Assembly (NCBI RefSeq): GCF_002811945.1
Contig: NZ_NPDX01000001.1
Coordinates: 1,682,501 to 1,746,500, forward strand
Direction: 5' to 3'
Length of the DNA: 64,000 nucleotides
Source: Leptospira harrisiae
Lineage (GTDB): Bacteria; Spirochaetota; Leptospiria; Leptospirales; Leptospiraceae
In this document: one piece after another, positions 36,119 to 46,090 of the stretch
Position numbering within the stretch: position 1 is the first letter of the stretch
Layout of the letters: each line of letters opens with the position of its first letter
Translations under genes and position numbers: made by a program
Notes under the pieces: generated by a model
Told to the model about the DNA's origin: nothing
The model's database searches: none
Seen by the model: the letters and a program-made list of their open reading frames with translations, nothing else

Positions 36119-37484
36119 CGAGTTTACCTTTCAATGTTGCGCTCGTTGCTGATTCAACTAAAACCTTAACTGTTTTTCCAATCCAATTTTCTGGATTTGT
36201 AGAAGAGCCTTCCGGAATTGGAAAAACGATCATTCGGCCACAATGAGATCGACCACAAAACTCAAGTTTTGATTTTTTAGAAGTATTTTCAACTAACACA
36301 GAAAATTCGGTACCAATCTTTGACTGATTTTTTTCAAGAGAAATTTTTGTTTGTAATTCAACAAGTTCAATGAGTCGTTTACTTTTTACTTCTTCCGGAA
36401 CATCATCAATAAATTTCCGTTTTGCAATCGTACCTTCTCTTTCCGAGTATTTAAACATATATGACATATCAAACTTAACTTTTTTGACAACTTCCAAAGT
36501 TTCCTGAAACTCTTCTTCTGTTTCCCCTGGAAAACCTACAATAATATCAGAAGTGATACCAATATCAGGAATTCTACTTTGTATGCTAGCTACCAAATCC
36601 AAATACTCTTCTTTAGTGTAACTTCTTTTCATGTCACGTAGTACTTTGGAACTTCCCGCTTGCAAAGGCATATGGATTTGTGAAGAAAAACGTTCTTCCT
36701 TTGCCATAAGAGAAATTAGGTGATCCGGAAAATCTTTGGGATGCGGACTTGTAAACCGCACACGTTCCACAGTTGTCTCAGCCAAGATCTTTTCCACGAG
36801 ACCACAGAAATCTGTACTTTCAAAGGAATAACTATTCACGTTTTGGCCAAGTAAGGTAATTTGTTTTACACCCATAGCCTCTAGTTGTTGGATTTCTGTG
36901 ATGATGGAACCTGGTTCACGACTTCGCTCTCTTCCTCTCGTATATGGAACCACACAAAAAGTACAAAAATTATTACAACCCCGCATAATGGTAACAAATG
37001 CTTGGATTCCATTTACTACCTTTGGTTCCAATTCATCATAAGTCTCTGTTCGAGAAAGACGTGTTAGCTGAACATCACGTTCTCCACCTCGAATTTTTTG
37101 GATCAATTCCGGTAAGGTTCGGTAATTATCTGGTCCAACGATAAGATCGAGAGGAAGTTCTTGATGAAATAAATCTTCCCCTAAGTTCTGTGCCATACAA
37201 CCAAGAACTCCAATCACCAAGTTGGGATTTTTTTTCTTTAAATAACCCAAGGACTGCAATCTACCATAAATTTTTGCATGGGCATTTTCGCGGACTGCGC
37301 AGGTATTCAGAAAAATAATATCACTGTCTTCTACCGATTCCGTAGTTTCATATTTCTCTTTTCGAAAGAGTTCCTTTACGATCCCAGTATCGTATTCGTT
37401 CATTTGGCACCCGTAGGTTTCCACATAGACCTTTCCGAGTTGGATTGCGTCTGTGGTTGGGGTTTCAGTCAGGGATAGGTTCAT
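36111..37484 (-). CDS. miaB: tRNA-2-methylthio-N6-dimethylallyladenosine synthase
   Basis: 457 residues with the methylthiotransferase order: N-terminal UPF0004 domain ([30 protein letters not shown]), the radical SAM cluster motif [21 protein letters not shown], and a C-terminal TRAM domain. [11 protein letters not shown] is typical of MiaB. It adds the methylthio group at position A37 of tRNAs reading codons that start with U. The gene leads an apparent operon with the YjgP/YjgQ (LptF/LptG) permease; miaA is not in the window. Confidence 0.94.
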   Translation of the reverse strand: MNLSLTETPTTDAIQLGKVYVETYGCQMNEYDTGIVKELFRKEKYETTESVEDSDIIFLNTCAVRENAHAKIYGRLQSLGYLKKKNPNLVIGVLGCMAQNLGEDLFHQELPLDLIVGPDNYRTLPELIQKIRGGERDVQLTRLSRTETYDELEPKVVNGIQAFVTIMRGCNNFCTFCVVPYTRGRERSREPGSIITEIQQLEAMGVKQITLLGQNVNSYSFESTDFCGLVEKILAETTVERVRFTSPHPKDFPDHLISLMAKEERFSSQIHMPLQAGSSKVLRDMKRSYTKEEYLDLVASIQSRIPDIGITSDIIVGFPGETEEEFQETLEVVKKVKFDMSYMFKYSEREGTIAKRKFIDDVPEEVKSKRLIELVELQTKISLEKNQSKIGTEFSVLVENTSKKSKLEFCGRSHCGRMIVFPIPEGSSTNPENWIGKTVKVLVESATSATLKGKLVG

Positions 37485-37547
37485 AATGATATGTTTTTCC
37501 AGAAAATTTCCTTGTAAAGCAAAGAAGATGGGTACGAAAAGGTGTAT

Positions 37548-38147
37548 ATGGCTTCAACCAAACGCGAAACATTTTATGAAATTCTGGGTGTGACCAAGGA
37601 ATCCACAGAGGAAACCATTGAAGCCATATACCGAAAGGAATTGGAATTTTGGGAGCGGTTGCAAGGACCTGGAAGTCCAGAAGCCAGGGACAAAATTCTT
37701 GAACTGACAAAGGCCTATATAACCCTCAGTGATCCCAAAAAAAGAAAAGAATACAATGCAGAACTCGATTTCGAATTTGTCCTTTTGGATGGAAAGGCAA
37801 AGGATCCAGAAATGGAAGAGGCCTACGACCAGTACCGCCTAAACCATAATAAAAGTTACCAAGAAATCCTAGGTGAATTTACGAGGTTCCGCGAGGAAAT
37901 GGGAGACACACTCTGGATCCTAAAAAAAACCACGATATACATGGTTTTAAATCTACTTGTGTATTCAGGATTTGTTCTTTTTCATTCGCTTCTCATGGAA
38001 TCGCCTGAGAATGAAAAATCCTGGTTGGACACAGCCTCTGGTTGGAGTACCGGAATTTTTCTTGGATTCAGTGCGATCGGTTACCTCTTCTTTCGTTTTC
38101 GCTTTCTAAACAAAGAATTAGCGAAACGAAAAGAGAGTCGGAACTAA
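37548..38147 (+). CDS. J-domain-like membrane protein lacking the HPD motif
   Basis: 199 residues from ATG 37548 with AAAAGG five bases upstream. Residues 5-70 match a DnaJ domain ([22 protein letters not shown] ... [19 protein letters not shown]), but the HPD tripeptide that activates Hsp70 is replaced by an unrelated [12 protein letters not shown] loop. Two membrane helices follow ([17 protein letters not shown] and [17 protein letters not shown]) with a basic C-terminus. It is therefore a J-like protein that may bind but not stimulate DnaK. The 3' end overlaps the converging DUF1574 gene by 4 bases. Confidence 0.75.
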   Translation: MASTKRETFYEILGVTKESTEETIEAIYRKELEFWERLQGPGSPEARDKILELTKAYITLSDPKKRKEYNAELDFEFVLLDGKAKDPEMEEAYDQYRLNHNKSYQEILGEFTRFREEMGDTLWILKKTTIYMVLNLLVYSGFVLFHSLLMESPENEKSWLDTASGWSTGIFLGFSAIGYLFFRFRFLNKELAKRKESRN

Positions 38148-39280
38148 TGAACTGGTTTTGGAAATAGAATTGGTAAAAGATTCGGAAAACAAGCTCCACT
38201 CAGATGAAGAGAATCCACAAAATCTTTGCAAACCCATCGGGGATCAACATTAGGATCAACGACTGTGAATTTGGAGTTGGGAACTTTCTGTGCATTTTCC
38301 ACTGCTTTTAAAATTTCGGCATTGAAATTTTCTAAGAGACCATCTCTAGACATACGCTTTCTAAGAGCATCTGAAACAGCAGGAAAATAAATAAATACAG
38401 GAATACCGGTTCCTTTTAAGCGATCTAACATCTTCTTAAAAAAATAGATTTGTGTAGGTGCAAGGGACTGGCCACGTAAATACTGGTTATACATTGCTTC
38501 AGCATCTCTTTCTAAAAAAACATCCATATTAGCAAATTTGATTTCGTTAGGAAGGGCACCAAATTTCACTCGATTGACCATTTTAATTTTATCGATATAA
38601 TTGCGTTTGTGATCTTTGCCAGTAATCCCCACTGACATACCAGGGAAAAAACCAACTTCAATTTCTTTGTTGTTAGCTTTAATTGCAGTTGGGTCTAGCG
38701 GGTATTTATATAATGCAAAAAGTTTCTTCAAAAAATATATTTCGACTTCGTCTGCAGAAAATCCTTTTGCATTGATTAACCAAGGATTTTTAGATTTTGT
38801 TCTGTATAAATCAATCTGACTTAAAACATAACCATTATCATACGATCCATTTAATGAATAATCAATGGCTGATTGTGAAAACAAAAGCGGGTCCACTTCA
38901 ATTAATACGTAACGCAATGGAAGTTTTGAAGCTAGAGTTCGTTCTAACCAATATGCTTGAAAACTAGGTGGGCCAAACGGAGCTGCAAAATTAAAGGTAT
39001 TTGTATTCGGAAAAAAAGATTCCAACATATCGGAATCAAATTCACCGGAACGGGAACTTCCTAAAATTAAACCAATTTGTCTGGAAGGATTCTTTTGTTG
39101 CTCCGCAAGCATTACTTCAAAAAGGTCTTCCTTTAATTCATAAAACTTTCTTTCAATTTTTTTCCAACTATAGGTGTTTTCTACAATTACCGGTAAAAAA
39201 AATATTTTATCCAAAAGAAATAAGGACACTGCCAATAGGATCGGATACAAAACGACTGGAAATTTAAATTTAAAATTCAT
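38144..39280 (-). CDS. DUF1574-family SGNH-like membrane protein, partner of MBOAT
   Basis: 378 residues from ATG 39280, two bases after the MBOAT stop codon; the frame to 39322 would overlap MBOAT. One N-terminal anchor helix (FPVVLYPILLAVSLFLLDK) leads into a periplasmic SGNH-hydrolase-like domain with LGSSRSGEFD (Ser block) near 80 and FVDSLHLSG (Asp-x-x-His block) near the end. This resembles AlgX/AlgJ/DltD-type partners that take acyl groups passed by MBOAT proteins to surface polymers. DUF1574 is a family enriched in Leptospira. The polymer modified is unknown. Confidence 0.72.
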   Translation of the reverse strand: MNFKFKFPVVLYPILLAVSLFLLDKIFFLPVIVENTYSWKKIERKFYELKEDLFEVMLAEQQKNPSRQIGLILGSSRSGEFDSDMLESFFPNTNTFNFAAPFGPPSFQAYWLERTLASKLPLRYVLIEVDPLLFSQSAIDYSLNGSYDNGYVLSQIDLYRTKSKNPWLINAKGFSADEVEIYFLKKLFALYKYPLDPTAIKANNKEIEVGFFPGMSVGITGKDHKRNYIDKIKMVNRVKFGALPNEIKFANMDVFLERDAEAMYNQYLRGQSLAPTQIYFFKKMLDRLKGTGIPVFIYFPAVSDALRKRMSRDGLLENFNAEILKAVENAQKVPNSKFTVVDPNVDPRWVCKDFVDSLHLSGACFPNLLPILFPKPVH

Positions 39281-39281
39281 A

Positions 39282-40706
39282 TTAAAATTGGAAGTATATA
39301 AACTCCGTTCCTCCTGGAGCAAGGTAACCTAACAATATGGTGACAACCAATGAAAACACCAATAGAAAACTGAGTGAAGTCTTTGTAGACCATCCTTCTC
39401 TAGGAAAACTAGGTTTCGTTTGTAAGTAGTTAAGCAAAAAAGTAAGAATTAAACTATAAACAATTAGTTCCAGTTTATTCGTCCGTTCGCCAGAAGCTCC
39501 AGTGAAAGCCCTTCCATACATTGTGAGTGCATTGTGGACGCTGGGAGCATTAAAAAAGGAAATTGTGAATACAAAAAAGCAAAAAGCATAAACTACACCC
39601 AAAACCTGTTTCCAATAAGGAACCAATGCATTTTTGTCCGGTTTACGAATTACCTCCCATTTCCTTTCAATACTCAACATCAATCCATGTAAAAAACCCC
39701 AAATGATGAATGTAAAGTTGGCTCCATGCCAAAATCCAGCAAGTGTAAAGGTTACTATTAAATTAAAATAACCTCTGTATTCAGAAACTCTCGATCCACC
39801 TAATGGAAAATAAATATAATCCTTGATCCATGTAGCAAGTGTCATATGCCAACGAGTCCAAAGTTCACGGACAGAGCGAGAGAGATAAGGTGCATGGAAG
39901 TTTTCGGGTAAGTTAATACCTAAAAGTTTTCCAAGCCCTCTAGCTAAATCCGTATACCCACTAAAATCGCAAAATACCCTTGCCGCATAACCAAACCATG
40001 CGATGAAATTCGTAAGGCCATCATATTGTTCAGGATTTTGGAAAATAGGTTCAATCACAGGTGACAAATTGTCCGCAATCACAACTTTCTTTAATAAACC
40101 AAGAAAAACTAAATAGTATCCTTCAAAAAGCTGTTCTTTCTTTGCGTTCCATACCTCTAACTGAAAGAAGAATTCCCCATGACGAACAATTGGCCCTGCG
40201 ACCAACTGAGGAAAGAAAAAGATAAAAAGAGCAAACTGGAAAAAGTTTGGATTCTCCTCGGCAGTCCCTCTTTTGATATCAATTGTGTATGCGACCATTT
40301 GAAATGTATAAAAACTGATAGCAAGAGGAAGAGTGATGGAATCAACTCCGAACTGGGAATTTAAAAAACTCTGAATGGATTCAGGCGCAAAAAATAAACT
40401 TCCAGTGAGTTGGAAAATCAAAGCCCAAAGGAAATAAAAATACTTAAACAAAAATAAATTTCCGAAATTTACAAAAAGAGAAACTGGATACCAGATCGAA
40501 GATTTGTTTTTTAGGATTTGTTTATTAAATATATGGTTTAACAAAACAATCGCTAAAAAGTGAAAGGCAAAAGGGATCGACCATGCTGCGTAAAATGCAA
40601 ATGAGGCCAAAAACAAAAATCCCAACCGGAATTTGCCGCGAAATATCCAGTGCAAACAATACACGACAAGAAAAAACAAAAGAAAACTAAGGGAAGTAAA
40701 TTTCAT
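39282..40706 (-). CDS. MBOAT-family O-acyltransferase (AlgI/DltB-like)
   Basis: 474 residues with about ten membrane helices and the MBOAT signatures: FPQLVAGPIVRHGEF, FCDFSGYTDLARGLGKLLGI, RSVRELWTRWHMTLATWIKDYIY-type segment beginning near 265, and the catalytic His in LAGFWHGANFTFIIWG. It would carry acetyl or another acyl group across the inner membrane to a surface polysaccharide with the SGNH-like protein encoded next. It follows an RlmI-type methyltransferase gene by 25 bases on the same strand. Confidence 0.92.
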   Translation of the reverse strand: MKFTSLSFLLFFLVVYCLHWIFRGKFRLGFLFLASFAFYAAWSIPFAFHFLAIVLLNHIFNKQILKNKSSIWYPVSLFVNFGNLFLFKYFYFLWALIFQLTGSLFFAPESIQSFLNSQFGVDSITLPLAISFYTFQMVAYTIDIKRGTAEENPNFFQFALFIFFFPQLVAGPIVRHGEFFFQLEVWNAKKEQLFEGYYLVFLGLLKKVVIADNLSPVIEPIFQNPEQYDGLTNFIAWFGYAARVFCDFSGYTDLARGLGKLLGINLPENFHAPYLSRSVRELWTRWHMTLATWIKDYIYFPLGGSRVSEYRGYFNLIVTFTLAGFWHGANFTFIIWGFLHGLMLSIERKWEVIRKPDKNALVPYWKQVLGVVYAFCFFVFTISFFNAPSVHNALTMYGRAFTGASGERTNKLELIVYSLILTFLLNYLQTKPSFPREGWSTKTSLSFLLVFSLVVTILLGYLAPGGTEFIYFQF

Positions 40707-40731
40707 TTTAAGATTTCACCAATGTAAAAGA

Positions 40732-41913
40732 TCATGTATCTCCATCAACCTGAATCATAAGGCCTTTTAAGTATTCTCCTTCGGGATGAAAGACAGAATA
40801 ACCATGGTCCGGACTTTGGGTAAGGTGGTGCAAAATTCTAACTCTCTTTTTGGCATCCTTTGCAGCACCGAAAACAATTTTTTTGAATAGATCAAAAGAA
40901 ATATGCTGTGAACAGGAAAAAGTAAAAATAAGACCACCTGTTTTTATTTTAGACATTGCCCTCATGTTGATATCTTTGTAACCTCGGCTTGCCTGATTGA
41001 CAGTTGCAATACTTTTGGTAAATGCGGGAGGATCCAAAATAATCAGATCGTAAAAATTGGAATCCATATTCTTTAAATAATCAAAACTATCCAAAACTAA
41101 ACTTTTATGTTTTTCAGGAGAATTTTTTAACTGAATTCCATTTAAATCCAAGTTTCTTTCACAAAGTTCTATGGCTTGTTTTGAAATATCTAAACTATGG
41201 ACCGTTTTTGCCCCAGCTAACAATGCATAAACTGAAAATGCCCCAGAATAAGAAAAAGTATTTAATACAATTCTGTCTTTTGCATACCGAGATACCAGAG
41301 CCCGATTGTCTCTTTGATCTAAGAAAAATCCTGTTTTTTGTCCCTTCGTAATGTCTGCGATAAATTTGATTCCATGTTCCGAAAATTCAGGTTCCTTTTC
41401 TGAACCAGTATGAAAAATGAAATCCAAACCTGATTTATCATCTGGTTTTTCTAACCTTTCTAAAATGGTTTTGAAACCTTTTTGATATAAAAATGAAACT
41501 AAAGTATCGCATAAAGTTCTTGCACCAGGAGTTTTAAGTTGCATAACAGCTGTTTCATGATAACAATCAACAACGATCCCAGGTATACCATCTCCTTCCG
41601 AATGAAAAAGTCGAAACCCATTCGTATCTTTTGGAAGGAGCGCCATTTTGGACTGGAAGATTGTATTCCAATTTTTGGTCCAATAAGATTCTTCACTTCC
41701 ATTTTCCAATTCATCAAAAGAGAACAGACGAATGCGAATTTGACTTTTCGGATCATAATGTCCCCATGCCAAAAATGCACCTGATGAAGATTCCACACGC
41801 ACAATGGAACCAGAAGGCAATCCATTTTCTCCTGAAGCAATGGCTCCCGAAAAAATCCAAGGATGAAAATTTAATACAGCTTTTTCTTTATTCTTTTTTA
41901 ATCGAATGACCAT
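40732..41913 (-). CDS. RlmI-like class I rRNA (cytosine-C5) methyltransferase with PUA domain
   Basis: 393 residues from ATG 41913, where the protein begins MVIRLKKNKEKAVLNFHPWIFSGAI as RlmI relatives do; longer frames to 41955 overlap the divergent receptor gene. A PUA-like domain (1-75) precedes a Rossmann methyltransferase: FFLDQRDNR, LNTFSYSGAFSVYALLAGA, DLIILDPPAFTKS and FSCSQHISFD (catalytic Cys). It most likely makes 5-methylcytosine in 23S rRNA. Exact site not determinable. Confidence 0.86.
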   Translation of the reverse strand: MVIRLKKNKEKAVLNFHPWIFSGAIASGENGLPSGSIVRVESSSGAFLAWGHYDPKSQIRIRLFSFDELENGSEESYWTKNWNTIFQSKMALLPKDTNGFRLFHSEGDGIPGIVVDCYHETAVMQLKTPGARTLCDTLVSFLYQKGFKTILERLEKPDDKSGLDFIFHTGSEKEPEFSEHGIKFIADITKGQKTGFFLDQRDNRALVSRYAKDRIVLNTFSYSGAFSVYALLAGAKTVHSLDISKQAIELCERNLDLNGIQLKNSPEKHKSLVLDSFDYLKNMDSNFYDLIILDPPAFTKSIATVNQASRGYKDINMRAMSKIKTGGLIFTFSCSQHISFDLFKKIVFGAAKDAKKRVRILHHLTQSPDHGYSVFHPEGEYLKGLMIQVDGDT

Positions 41914-41967
41914 TTTGAATCCATTTGGAAACATTACAGAGTTATGAACGTTCAAGTTCGTTTATAT

Positions 41968-44493
41968 ATGATAAAATCAATTTTCATTTTTCTTGTCTTT
42001 TCTTTTTCCCTACTCCACTCACAAACATTCACAAATTCTACTACAAAACCCGATGGTTCCGGCATTGTCTCACTTGATACAATACCAAACAATCCAGATA
42101 CTTTATGGTTCATGAGTGAAGAGGATCTTACTGAAGCAGAGATACAATCATTATCAGAATCAAATTTCAATACTAAGGTGTGGAAACAAATTGCAGTTCC
42201 CGGAAATCTTTATACTAATAAAGAAGATTATGCAGATAAAAAAATTGTTACCTTGGCAAAATGGATTCAATTTCCTTTAGACCATTCAACTCAGTATAGT
42301 TTTCGGCTAGGAGTCATTAATGACCGCGACCGTACCTATTTAAATGGAAAGTTTATCGGAGGAACGGGGGAATGGAATGCAACGGAACCACAGGCTTACG
42401 ATAAATTACGTTTCTACAATATTCCATCAGAATTCATACATTATGGAAAAAAGAATTTACTTTTGATTAAAATTCAACCGTATTTTGGAAATTCCGGAGG
42501 AATTGAACAAGACGAAACTTCACTGGGTCCCACAAATAAAGTTAATGCAAGGTTTTATAAAGACGAGTTTATTAAGTTACTTTTTTTAACCATTTATTCT
42601 ACTGTAGGCGGTTATTTTCTCTTTTTGTTCATTCGAAGAAGAAAAGACAGAGAGAATTTATTCTTTGCCTTATTTTCTTTCTCATTCGTAGTTTATAATT
42701 TTCTAAGAAACCAACTTAAGTATGAATTTGCATTTTCATTTTTAGAAATGAAAAAGTTGGAATACATGACTATTCTTTTACTCATACCGTTTATGTATCA
42801 TTTTCTGCGCACTTTATTCGAAGAAAAATACAATGTTCTAGGTAAAATTTTAGATGTGCTGCAACTTTTTTGTTTTTTATATTTTGCTTTTACTCAAAAT
42901 ATAGAAACATTCAGTTTTTTACTGACTAATTTTGTTCAACCAACCTGGTTACTTTATGTCGTTTTGATTTTCGTAATTCTTTTTAAAAATTTAAGAAAAA
43001 AAGAAAGAAGAGCCGTATATATTACGATTGGAATCACAATCGTACTTTTTGCAGCAGTTGTTGATACAGCAACAAATCGTAACTATTGGGTGTTCCCACG
43101 AATCATGGGTTATACTTTTCTTGTTTTTAATATTTCCCTTGCCATCATCCTTGCGAATTCCTTTGTAAAATTAAATGAGGAAGTTGAAGACTTAAATAAA
43201 AACTTAGAAAAAAAAGTTGAAGAACGAACGGATGCATTAAATGAATCACTCAATCAATTACAAATCCTCAAAGAAAAACAAGATGGAGATTATTTTTTAA
43301 CTTCGTTACTCATTCAACCTTTGGCTCGCATCGACAATCAGATTCCAGAAATTCAAATTGAAACTTATGTGAACCAAAAGAAAAAATTTCACTTTCGAGG
43401 GAAAGACGGAGAAATCGGCGGCGACATTTGTATCGTAGGAACTGTTCATCTTGAATTAGGAGAATTTACAGTTTTTGCCAATGGCGATGCAATGGGAAAA
43501 TCAATTCAGGGTGCAGGTGGTGCTTTGGTTTTAGGTGTTGTTTTTCAGGCTGTCCTCTCCCGAGCTAAGTCAAGTTATACGAAATCTAGACCTCCTGAAC
43601 TTTGGTTAAAAGATTTATATGTAGAACTCCAATCTGTTTTTGTTAGTTTTGATGGTTCCATGTTGTCTAGTGTTGTATTAGGTATGGTGGGAAAAGATGG
43701 GTTTGTGTATTATATCAATGCAGAACACCCATGGAGTATATTATATAGAGATGGAGTTGCCTCCTTCATTGAAACAGAACTTTCAATGAGAAAGTTGGGA
43801 TTTCCAAAAAATGACCATTACTTTCAGACCAAAACCTTCCAACTAGAACCAGGTGATACCTTACTCATTGGATCAGATGGAAGAGATGACATAGGATTTT
43901 TCCAAGAAGAAAATTCAATTCGTACAATCAATGAGGATGAAACATTAATTTTAAGGTTTGTAGAACGTTCAAAAACAGAACTTTCTGATTTAGTTCATGA
44001 AATTGAAATGAGTGGAGAAATTACAGACGATTTATCATTTCTGAAAATCCATTACTCGCCAGTCAACAGACGAATGTCACTTCCCGATTTTGTTAAAAAA
44101 GAATACCTTGAGATCAAGTCAAAATCAAAACAAGGTGAATACCAAAACGCATTGGAACAATTACAACAGTTAATGGAAAAATTTTCGCATCCGAATTTTT
44201 ATGCATTCGCAGGGAAATTACAATACCAGCTTAAAAACTGGAAAGATGCCATTCAAAATCTAAAACTGGCTACAAAAGAAAATCCAATGAGAGAAGACTA
44301 TATCTTTATGACGGCAAATGCGTTACATAAAAATAACCAACCACAGGAAGCAGTGATTTGGTGTGAACGTTTGTTTTTGAGAAATAAGTTTCACAAGCAG
44401 AACACAAAATTGTTCCTGTATCTGCTTGATTTAACAAAGAATATAGACAAAAAAGAATTTTATTTAGAGTTTTTAAGCACGAACAAAGTATAA
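41968..44493 (+). CDS. DISM/7TM receptor-like SpoIIE phosphatase with C-terminal TPR
   Basis: 841 residues from ATG 41968 (signal peptide MIKSIFIFLVFSFSLLHSQ). Order: periplasmic beta-sandwich like the 7TMR-DISM extracellular domain (about 25-190, with FRLGVINDRDRTYLNGKFIG), seven membrane helices (about 200-405), a coiled-coil linker (LNKNLEKKVEERTDALNES), a SpoIIE phosphatase domain (IGGDICIVGT, FANGDAMGKSIQGAGGALV, INAEHPWSILYRDG, LIGSDGRDDIGF, ITDDLSFLKI), and TPR units (about 705-820). It should turn an envelope or carbohydrate signal into dephosphorylation of a cytoplasmic target. The last 21 bases overlap converging uppP. Confidence 0.82.
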   Translation: MIKSIFIFLVFSFSLLHSQTFTNSTTKPDGSGIVSLDTIPNNPDTLWFMSEEDLTEAEIQSLSESNFNTKVWKQIAVPGNLYTNKEDYADKKIVTLAKWIQFPLDHSTQYSFRLGVINDRDRTYLNGKFIGGTGEWNATEPQAYDKLRFYNIPSEFIHYGKKNLLLIKIQPYFGNSGGIEQDETSLGPTNKVNARFYKDEFIKLLFLTIYSTVGGYFLFLFIRRRKDRENLFFALFSFSFVVYNFLRNQLKYEFAFSFLEMKKLEYMTILLLIPFMYHFLRTLFEEKYNVLGKILDVLQLFCFLYFAFTQNIETFSFLLTNFVQPTWLLYVVLIFVILFKNLRKKERRAVYITIGITIVLFAAVVDTATNRNYWVFPRIMGYTFLVFNISLAIILANSFVKLNEEVEDLNKNLEKKVEERTDALNESLNQLQILKEKQDGDYFLTSLLIQPLARIDNQIPEIQIETYVNQKKKFHFRGKDGEIGGDICIVGTVHLELGEFTVFANGDAMGKSIQGAGGALVLGVVFQAVLSRAKSSYTKSRPPELWLKDLYVELQSVFVSFDGSMLSSVVLGMVGKDGFVYYINAEHPWSILYRDGVASFIETELSMRKLGFPKNDHYFQTKTFQLEPGDTLLIGSDGRDDIGFFQEENSIRTINEDETLILRFVERSKTELSDLVHEIEMSGEITDDLSFLKIHYSPVNRRMSLPDFVKKEYLEIKSKSKQGEYQNALEQLQQLMEKFSHPNFYAFAGKLQYQLKNWKDAIQNLKLATKENPMREDYIFMTANALHKNNQPQEAVIWCERLFLRNKFHKQNTKLFLYLLDLTKNIDKKEFYLEFLSTNKV

Positions 44494-45312
44494 AACGACA
44501 AGAATTCCAAGTAAAATTCGGTATATTCCAAATGATAAAAAACTCCTTCTTCGAATGAATGCCATAAACAAACGAATGATAAAGTAACAAATCACAAAGG
44601 ATATTATACTTCCAAAAAACAGAAGCCCAATCGTTTCCGAATTCAATATGGCCCTATGTTTGTAAAGTTTGTATATGCCTGCTAGTGTTAATACAGGAAT
44701 TGCCAGAAAAAACGAAAACTCAGCCGAATCTTTTTTAGAAACTTTTAATACCCGTGCAGTGATGATGGTTGCAGCAGATCTTGAAACACCAGGGATCAAT
44801 GCAAAACATTGAAAGAAACCAACTAAAATGGATTCTTTTATACCAATGGGACGACCGTCTCCTTCATCATAATGTTTTACTTCAACAAATACCATAATCA
44901 ACCCACCAACGAACCAAGAAAGTCCGAGAATGAGAAGAAGATCTGGCCTCATCTTAATTTGATCTAAAGTATTTTTGAAAACAAAACCAAGGACAAGTAT
45001 AGGAAGGATACCAATGATTAAATTACGGTAAAATTCAAACCCCGATTTGTCATCTGTGGATTTGGAAAGAAACTGAAAGGTGGATTTCGTATGTTTCCAT
45101 AAAACTTGAAAATATAAAACAACTACTGAAAGGATAGCACCTGTTTGAATAAATATATCGAACAGATCTTCAAAAGCTTCATGATCAACTTTCAAATTTT
45201 CAAAAGGGAAAAAATAACTGAAGAGAAAAAGGTGTCCTGTAGAGGAAACTGGTAGGAATTCCGTGGCAGCTTCAATGATGCCACGGAGAAACGCGTTTAA
45301 AGTATTGTCCAT
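44473..45312 (-). CDS. uppP: Undecaprenyl-diphosphatase
   Basis: 279 residues, about eight membrane helices, with both BacA/UppP signature motifs: GIIEAATEFLPVSSTGHLFLF near the start and PGVSRSAATI near the middle. It recycles the lipid carrier of peptidoglycan and polysaccharide synthesis and can confer bacitracin tolerance. It is the last gene in the hisD-panC-mfd-lipoprotein series on this strand, 9 bases after the lipoprotein. Confidence 0.94.
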   Translation of the reverse strand: MDNTLNAFLRGIIEAATEFLPVSSTGHLFLFSYFFPFENLKVDHEAFEDLFDIFIQTGAILSVVVLYFQVLWKHTKSTFQFLSKSTDDKSGFEFYRNLIIGILPILVLGFVFKNTLDQIKMRPDLLLILGLSWFVGGLIMVFVEVKHYDEGDGRPIGIKESILVGFFQCFALIPGVSRSAATIITARVLKVSKKDSAEFSFFLAIPVLTLAGIYKLYKHRAILNSETIGLLFFGSIISFVICYFIIRLFMAFIRRRSFLSFGIYRILLGILVVLYFVRA

Positions 45313-45321
45313 TCCGACTTT

Positions 45322-45990
45322 TTATTTTTTGTCAGCTGAATCTTCCACTTTTTTCTTTGGTGCAAGGTAGGCATCCAAATCAAATTTATCATTACGTTTG
45401 ATGGTTACTTCTTCTTTAATTCTTTCTACTACTAAAGGAAGTTGTTCTCTTGTTTGTAATTGTTTGATTTGTGCTTTTGCAAAAGTAAGGCATTTATCAA
45501 TTGTTAGGTTTGCAATATTTCGATCCAATCCACGTAATCTTTCACATTCTGCCTTTGCTTGCTCATCTGTGATTTGGATTTTTTTCTCAACTTGTTCAGA
45601 AACATACATCTGTGCAATGGTTTGCATTTCTACTTGTTTGATTACTTCTGCAACGTCAGGACGTGAAATATATCCGTTTTTCTCTGCCACAAGGCGAGTC
45701 ATGATCATCTGGCGGTAAGTTTGGTAGAAATTTTTCTTTTGTAATTGGTAGTTAAGATCTTGGAAGTTTTGTGGAACCTCGTTGATGTCTTTTTCGATGA
45801 ACTCCAAAAGGGTTTTCTTTTCGATATTTTGCAAGCGGCTGATCGAATCTAGAGCTGTATCGTAAGCGGCTTCAAAGTCTTTTACGGTAATTTTATGGTT
45901 ATCCAAAGTTTCGATGACGGGCGATGAGTCCGAACACTGAACGAGGAAAAGGGATGCCAAAAAAACAAACAAAGGAAGGATTTTAGTCAT
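45322..45990 (-). CDS. SurA-N/PrsA-like lipoprotein
   Basis: 222 residues with a lipoprotein signal (LFVFLASLFLVQC followed by Ser). The body is helical: VIETLDNHKITVKDFEAAYD is the typical opening of the SurA/PpiC N-terminal chaperone domain, and helices continue to the end with no parvulin domain, so a chaperone without isomerase activity is likely. It follows mfd by 100 bases; a SurA-type gene downstream of mfd is a common arrangement. I saw no convincing promoter in the 100-base gap. Likely role: folding or delivery of exported proteins. Confidence 0.7.
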   Translation of the reverse strand: MTKILPLFVFLASLFLVQCSDSSPVIETLDNHKITVKDFEAAYDTALDSISRLQNIEKKTLLEFIEKDINEVPQNFQDLNYQLQKKNFYQTYRQMIMTRLVAEKNGYISRPDVAEVIKQVEMQTIAQMYVSEQVEKKIQITDEQAKAECERLRGLDRNIANLTIDKCLTFAKAQIKQLQTREQLPLVVERIKEEVTIKRNDKFDLDAYLAPKKKVEDSADKK

Positions 45991-46090
45991 ATTATTTTAG
46001 TGCCTGAAAGGATTTGTGATGATGGTTTCGTGAATTCCCGCAATGTCCATCCTTTTTTAGCCGAAGTAGATTGAATCTATTGCCTAAAAA

